Below are positions 60,828-64,000 of a stretch of 64,000 nt of DNA, piece by piece. The notes beneath the pieces were generated by a model. It had not been told where the DNA came from. It saw only the letters and a program-made list of their open reading frames with translations, and made no database searches. Each line of letters begins with the position of its first letter. Positions within the stretch are counted from its first letter, which is position 1. The position numbers and the translations under genes were made by a program. This DNA comes from Iodobacter arcticus (GTDB lineage Bacteria; Pseudomonadota; Gammaproteobacteria; Burkholderiales; Chitinibacteraceae), in NCBI RefSeq assembly GCF_042664895.1, contig NZ_JBHTBQ010000014.1, positions 310,001-374,000 of the forward strand, read 5' to 3'.

Positions 60828-63038
60828 CTACTTGCGGTCGAAGGTGTGCACACCGTCCCAGCCTGCTGCGGGAGGGGTTTGTCTGAAGTGCTGAATTCTT
60901 TGTAAATATAGTTCGTAAAGCCTGCAAGCGGTGTCGAGTTTTTGCAGGTTTAGCAGCTGCAGCTCGGCTAAATCCCACTGCTGATTGCGGTAAAGCTTTA
61001 GGCTTTCATGAAACAGCATCAGGATTGATTCCTGATCAGTGCCCAAGGGCTGGGGCTCATAGAGCGTCACCGCTTCGCTTTTTCCCATCACCCGTACCCG
61101 GTCTATTTCCCGGTAAACCAGATTGGGCGCTGCGGCACGCGTGTACTCGCTGACTAAAATACTCACTCCATAATATTTGGTGAGCCCCTCTATCCTAGAC
61201 GCTAAATTAACGGCATCGCCCATCACGGTGTAATTCATCCGAAATTGCGATCCCATATCGCCTACGGTGACATTGCCGGTATTCACACCCACACCTACCG
61301 AGATTTCCGGCCAGTTGCGCGCGACTAATTTAGGATTGAGCTTATCAATAGCGACTTGAATTTCTAGTGCAGCCAGGACGGCATTTTCGGCGTGCTCGGG
61401 GTCAAATACCGGCGCGCCCCAAAAGGCCATGACGCAATCGCCTATGTATTTATCAATTGTGCCCAAGTGCTGGTGGCGGATAACGGTAGAGATTTCGGTC
61501 AGAAATTCATTCATAAAACGGCTTAGTTCATCGGCGGGCATGCCTTCAGATATTTTGGTAAAGCTTCTTACATCGGTAAACAGCACCGACAGCGGCCTGT
61601 TTTGACCAACCATGGTGTATTTTTCGGGATCTTCACTCATGCGCTCAACCAGCTCCGGCACTACATACTGGCCAAATAACTGGGTAAGCTGGCGTTTGCG
61701 GCGGCTTTCAAAGAAATAGCCATAGGCCATATTGAGGGTATAGAGGCCAATAATCATCATTAAAGATGCGGCCAAAGGCATATCGATATTGGCATAGTGC
61801 CAAAGGGCAATATTGCCTGCACAGAGCAGCACTAAGAGTAGCAGGCAAACTAGACTGGCAATCAGCGGTGAAAACCGGATTAATAGCCAAACCAGCAAGG
61901 GGCCAAGAATTAATAAGAGCAAAAATTCTGCACCTAATAAATAGCCGGGGTGCTGTGGCAGCGTTTCATCCAAAATAGCCGCAATTAAATTGGCATGTAT
62001 TTCAACTCCTGCATAGGCTTCGCCAACGGGAGTAACGCGTAAATCTTTTAAGCCGGGGGCGGTGGTGCCAAGTAATACAATTCGGTCTTTCAGCTCTGCC
62101 GGGGGCACTTTGCCAGAAATAACGTCGGTGGCAGATAGATAAGGAAAGCTGCCTTCCGGCCCTTTAAATGGCACCAGTGCCCAGCCATTTTCATTTACAG
62201 GCAGGCGTCTTTTTCCTAAACGAAAGGCTTCTAAAGCAAAGCTGCTTTCTGCACTTCCTTCGATCACCGGGCTAAAGGCCTCTTGCCCTAGCGCGATCCG
62301 GGCCAGCGCCAGCCCGAGTGAGGGGTAATAGCTGTCACCGATTCTTGCAACCAGTGGTACCCGCCTTGCTACGCCGTCTTTATCCACCACAGGGACAAAG
62401 TGCCCACCATGCCCAGCTGCTTTTTGTAAGCTAGGCAAGTTGCCGCCATAGGTTTTGCCTCCCCAGATTTGTGGGGCGACGGGAGCTAAATCTTCGGCGG
62501 CAAGGATGGGAGGAGGAAGGGTGCCGCTTGAAACGGCTTTGGCTTCATTGCTGAAATAAAAACCGGCAATAATCGGCCTGTTGCTCAGTGCTTTGGCAAA
62601 GCGGGCATCGGTATCCAGCTCGGGAGTGAGCCGGAGCAGCTCGCTTTGAAATGCCGCATTATTGCTTAATTCATTGCTGGCTAGCCTTCGTAGCACAGGC
62701 AGGCCAGCGCTTTCGTCTGGTTCGGCAAAAACTACGTCGAAACCGAGCGCTTTAATTTGGTAGCGATCAAATAATTGATCGACTAATTTGGCCAGATGAT
62801 CGCGTCGCCAAGGCCATCTGCCTAGCTCGGCCAGGCTTTTTTCGTCGATATCAACAATCGCAATGCGCTGATCCACACCGCCAGGCATGCCTAAGCGTAA
62901 GCGGACATCATAAAGATAAACATCAATCTGGGTGAGGGTGGGCAAGCTGGGCGAGCCTGCCACGTGCAGCAGGGCAAGCAAAAGCAGCAGGGCACCGATT
63001 AATACTTGCTGCCAGTATTTGCGTATGCTTGCTTTCAT
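60828..63038 (-). CDS. CHASE2-domain class III adenylate cyclase
   Basis: 736 residues. One amino-terminal membrane segment (about 12-32) is followed by a periplasmic CHASE2 domain (about 35-335, with AIVDIDEKSLAELGRWPWRRD and DRIVLLGTTAPGLKDLR). Three membrane helices lie at about 338-425, and the cyclase domain runs from about 475 to 660. The cyclase has LFTDVRSFTKISEG with a metal Asp near 485, GTIDKYIGDCVMAFWGAP with the second metal Asp, and NTGNVTVGDMGS. The substrate-specifying residues fit adenylate cyclase. The carboxyl 75 residues are helical. The CHASE2 ligand is unknown. It is followed by the phosphodiesterase and preceded by the FHA gene two bases upstream. Confidence 0.93.
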   Translation of the reverse strand: MKASIRKYWQQVLIGALLLLLALLHVAGSPSLPTLTQIDVYLYDVRLRLGMPGGVDQRIAIVDIDEKSLAELGRWPWRRDHLAKLVDQLFDRYQIKALGFDVVFAEPDESAGLPVLRRLASNELSNNAAFQSELLRLTPELDTDARFAKALSNRPIIAGFYFSNEAKAVSSGTLPPPILAAEDLAPVAPQIWGGKTYGGNLPSLQKAAGHGGHFVPVVDKDGVARRVPLVARIGDSYYPSLGLALARIALGQEAFSPVIEGSAESSFALEAFRLGKRRLPVNENGWALVPFKGPEGSFPYLSATDVISGKVPPAELKDRIVLLGTTAPGLKDLRVTPVGEAYAGVEIHANLIAAILDETLPQHPGYLLGAEFLLLLILGPLLVWLLIRFSPLIASLVCLLLLVLLCAGNIALWHYANIDMPLAASLMMIIGLYTLNMAYGYFFESRRKRQLTQLFGQYVVPELVERMSEDPEKYTMVGQNRPLSVLFTDVRSFTKISEGMPADELSRFMNEFLTEISTVIRHQHLGTIDKYIGDCVMAFWGAPVFDPEHAENAVLAALEIQVAIDKLNPKLVARNWPEISVGVGVNTGNVTVGDMGSQFRMNYTVMGDAVNLASRIEGLTKYYGVSILVSEYTRAAAPNLVYREIDRVRVMGKSEAVTLYEPQPLGTDQESILMLFHESLKLYRNQQWDLAELQLLNLQKLDTACRLYELYLQRIQHFRQTPPAAGWDGVHTFDRK

Positions 63039-63040
63039 TA

Positions 63041-63760
63041 TCAGCTGCGATAGAAGAAAGCCATTTTGATGCCGAGTAGCTCAATCATGTCTTCCTCCTG
63101 CAATGGATAAGCTTGAACGCCTATCTCTTTTTGATTGACGCTGGGGTGCTGTGCGCCTTCAACATGGGTTAAAAAATAACCCTGAGGGCGCTTACTAATA
63201 ACTGCGACTTGCACCCCGGTTTTACCGAGTGTGGTGAGCTTTTTACTTAGCTCCAGCTCCTTGCCAGTATTGGCTCCGCTCATCACTTTAATCACACCCA
63301 GGCGCTCACCAGCTGGGGCTTGTGGCGCTGTAGCCGTTTGCGGGGCGGTTGCGGTTTGCAGAGCGGCAGCGGCTTGTGGCAAAGGTACTTCGGCCGGGGG
63401 GGCTTTAGGTGCAGCCATAAGCGGTGGCCGCCCCATCATCATGGTTTTTTCAAAATCGGTATTGTCTTGGGGCTTTTCGCTGAGATAGCGCAAAACATGT
63501 TTGCCTATCTGGATTTCATCGCCTTCTTTAAGTAGTTGTTTTTGCACATCCTGATTGTTGATTTTGGTGCCATTGGTGCTGTTTAAGTCTTCAATAAAAA
63601 CTTCCGAACCTCGTACGTTTAATACGGCATGCTCGCCGGAAACAGCAAGATTATCGATTTGAAGATCATTATTCGGGCGACGACCTATTGTGAAGCGCTC
63701 GCTATTGAGTTTGATTTCTTTGATTACATTGCCATCTAGGCTAAGTACTATTTTGGCCAT
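63041..63760 (-). CDS. FHA-domain protein
   Basis: 239 residues. The amino-terminal forkhead-associated domain (about 20-90) has FTIGRRPNNDLQIDNLAVSG, with the phosphothreonine-binding Arg/Ser/His residues, and EDLNSTNGTKINNQDV. An Ala/Pro/Thr linker (about 105-150) follows. A second, weaker FHA-like or related beta domain is in the carboxyl part (IKVMSGANTGKELELSKKLT, then HPSVNQKEIGVQAYPL). FHA domains bind phosphothreonine peptides made by Ser/Thr kinases. A PP2C phosphatase gene lies just upstream on the same strand and a cyclase immediately downstream, so it may link protein phosphorylation with cAMP signalling. Confidence 0.9.
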   Translation of the reverse strand: MAKIVLSLDGNVIKEIKLNSERFTIGRRPNNDLQIDNLAVSGEHAVLNVRGSEVFIEDLNSTNGTKINNQDVQKQLLKEGDEIQIGKHVLRYLSEKPQDNTDFEKTMMMGRPPLMAAPKAPPAEVPLPQAAAALQTATAPQTATAPQAPAGERLGVIKVMSGANTGKELELSKKLTTLGKTGVQVAVISKRPQGYFLTHVEGAQHPSVNQKEIGVQAYPLQEEDMIELLGIKMAFFYRS

Positions 63761-63857
63761 AATTTGTTTCTCTTATTTAATAAAATATCTGCTTTAACCA
63801 AACAACTTTTTAGTAAAAAATGATGAATTGCCGTTTAAAACAGAGTTGTGTCATGTA

Positions 63858-64000
63858 TTAAGTAAACCACGCGCTCATTTTTGACCATAGCCCTGAATTG
63901 GCTGGATAGGCTTCTTTTACTTTAACTATCACCGCAGAAATATTGTCTTTTCCCCCCATATCATTTGCCAGCTGAATCAATTGCTCGCTATTTAGAGCTA
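63858..64000 (-). CDS. PP2C-family Ser/Thr phosphatase, carboxyl end
   Basis: Only the last 46 residues are inside the window, ending at the TAA at 63858. The stretch EQLIQLANDMGGKDNISAVI carries the final conserved block of bacterial PP2C phosphatases (Stp1/PrpC type), where the GGKDN aspartate binds metal. The short tail is EAYPANSGLWSKMSAWFT. The gene continues to the right of the window. It sits 97 bases upstream of the FHA gene on the same strand, and a partner Ser/Thr kinase may lie further right. Confidence 0.85.
   Translation of the reverse strand, partial: ALNSEQLIQLANDMGGKDNISAVIVKVKEAYPANSGLWSKMSAWFT

Overview
The window is a chromosomal segment of a free-living Gram-negative bacterium. 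It most resembles a betaproteobacterium of the order Neisseriales (Iodobacter/Chromobacterium-like); this is inferred from gene content and protein character, not from a search. Evidence: a type I glutamine synthetase with NtrB/NtrC and sigma-54 promoters, LptF/LptG next to a PepA/HolC pair, a periplasmic ExbB-ExbD-TonB set, many c-di-GMP and cAMP signalling proteins, and many short intergenic repeats. No rRNA, tRNA, CRISPR array, prophage or complete insertion sequence is visible.

Layout. 1-323 is the start of a polysaccharide flippase running off the left edge, followed by a 184-bp MITE-like element and a YbjD-type OLD nuclease. 2549-10762 holds a hybrid histidine kinase, galE, the lipopolysaccharide-export permeases lptG/lptF, divergent pepA, holC and an acidic Glu-Pro repeat protein. 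10830-19111 is an iron-uptake block on the minus strand: TonB-dependent receptor, exported oligopeptidase B, tonB, exbD, exbB and a ChaN lipoprotein, with two overlapping Fur-like sites before chaN. 19776-27318 carries valS, a YehS-like protein, a DUF2520 dehydrogenase-like protein, a chemoreceptor and a glycine-zipper protein. 27408-39335 is framed by nitrogen-control genes: ntrC/ntrB at one end and glnA at the other, each behind a sigma-54 promoter and an NtrC palindrome. Between them lie DUF4124, SelW-like, HAD and GNAT genes, a four-gene J-domain cluster of unknown function (32620-35517), and a divergent MATE pump/TetR pair with an operator.

39726-45782 carries a rhodanese, aroE, mtgA and three tandem TPR proteins, the last fused to a GGDEF diguanylate cyclase. 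46034-49942 is one 1302-residue flavin/iron-sulfur oxidoreductase. A decayed MocR-type regulator and two small membrane proteins follow, then cysS, a HIT protein and a possible PilZ-type protein. 55796-64000 is a minus-strand signalling block: GAF/HD-GYP, GAF/GspE ATPase, a metallo-beta-lactamase-fold cyclic nucleotide phosphodiesterase, a CHASE2 adenylate cyclase, an FHA protein and the end of a PP2C phosphatase.

The most notable points are the J-domain cluster with three unrecognised partners, the adenylate cyclase/phosphodiesterase/FHA/PP2C neighbourhood, the TPR triplication ending in a diguanylate cyclase, and two families of intergenic elements. In one family the short GGGTGAAACCC palindromes look like deletion products of a longer element bounded by the same arms.
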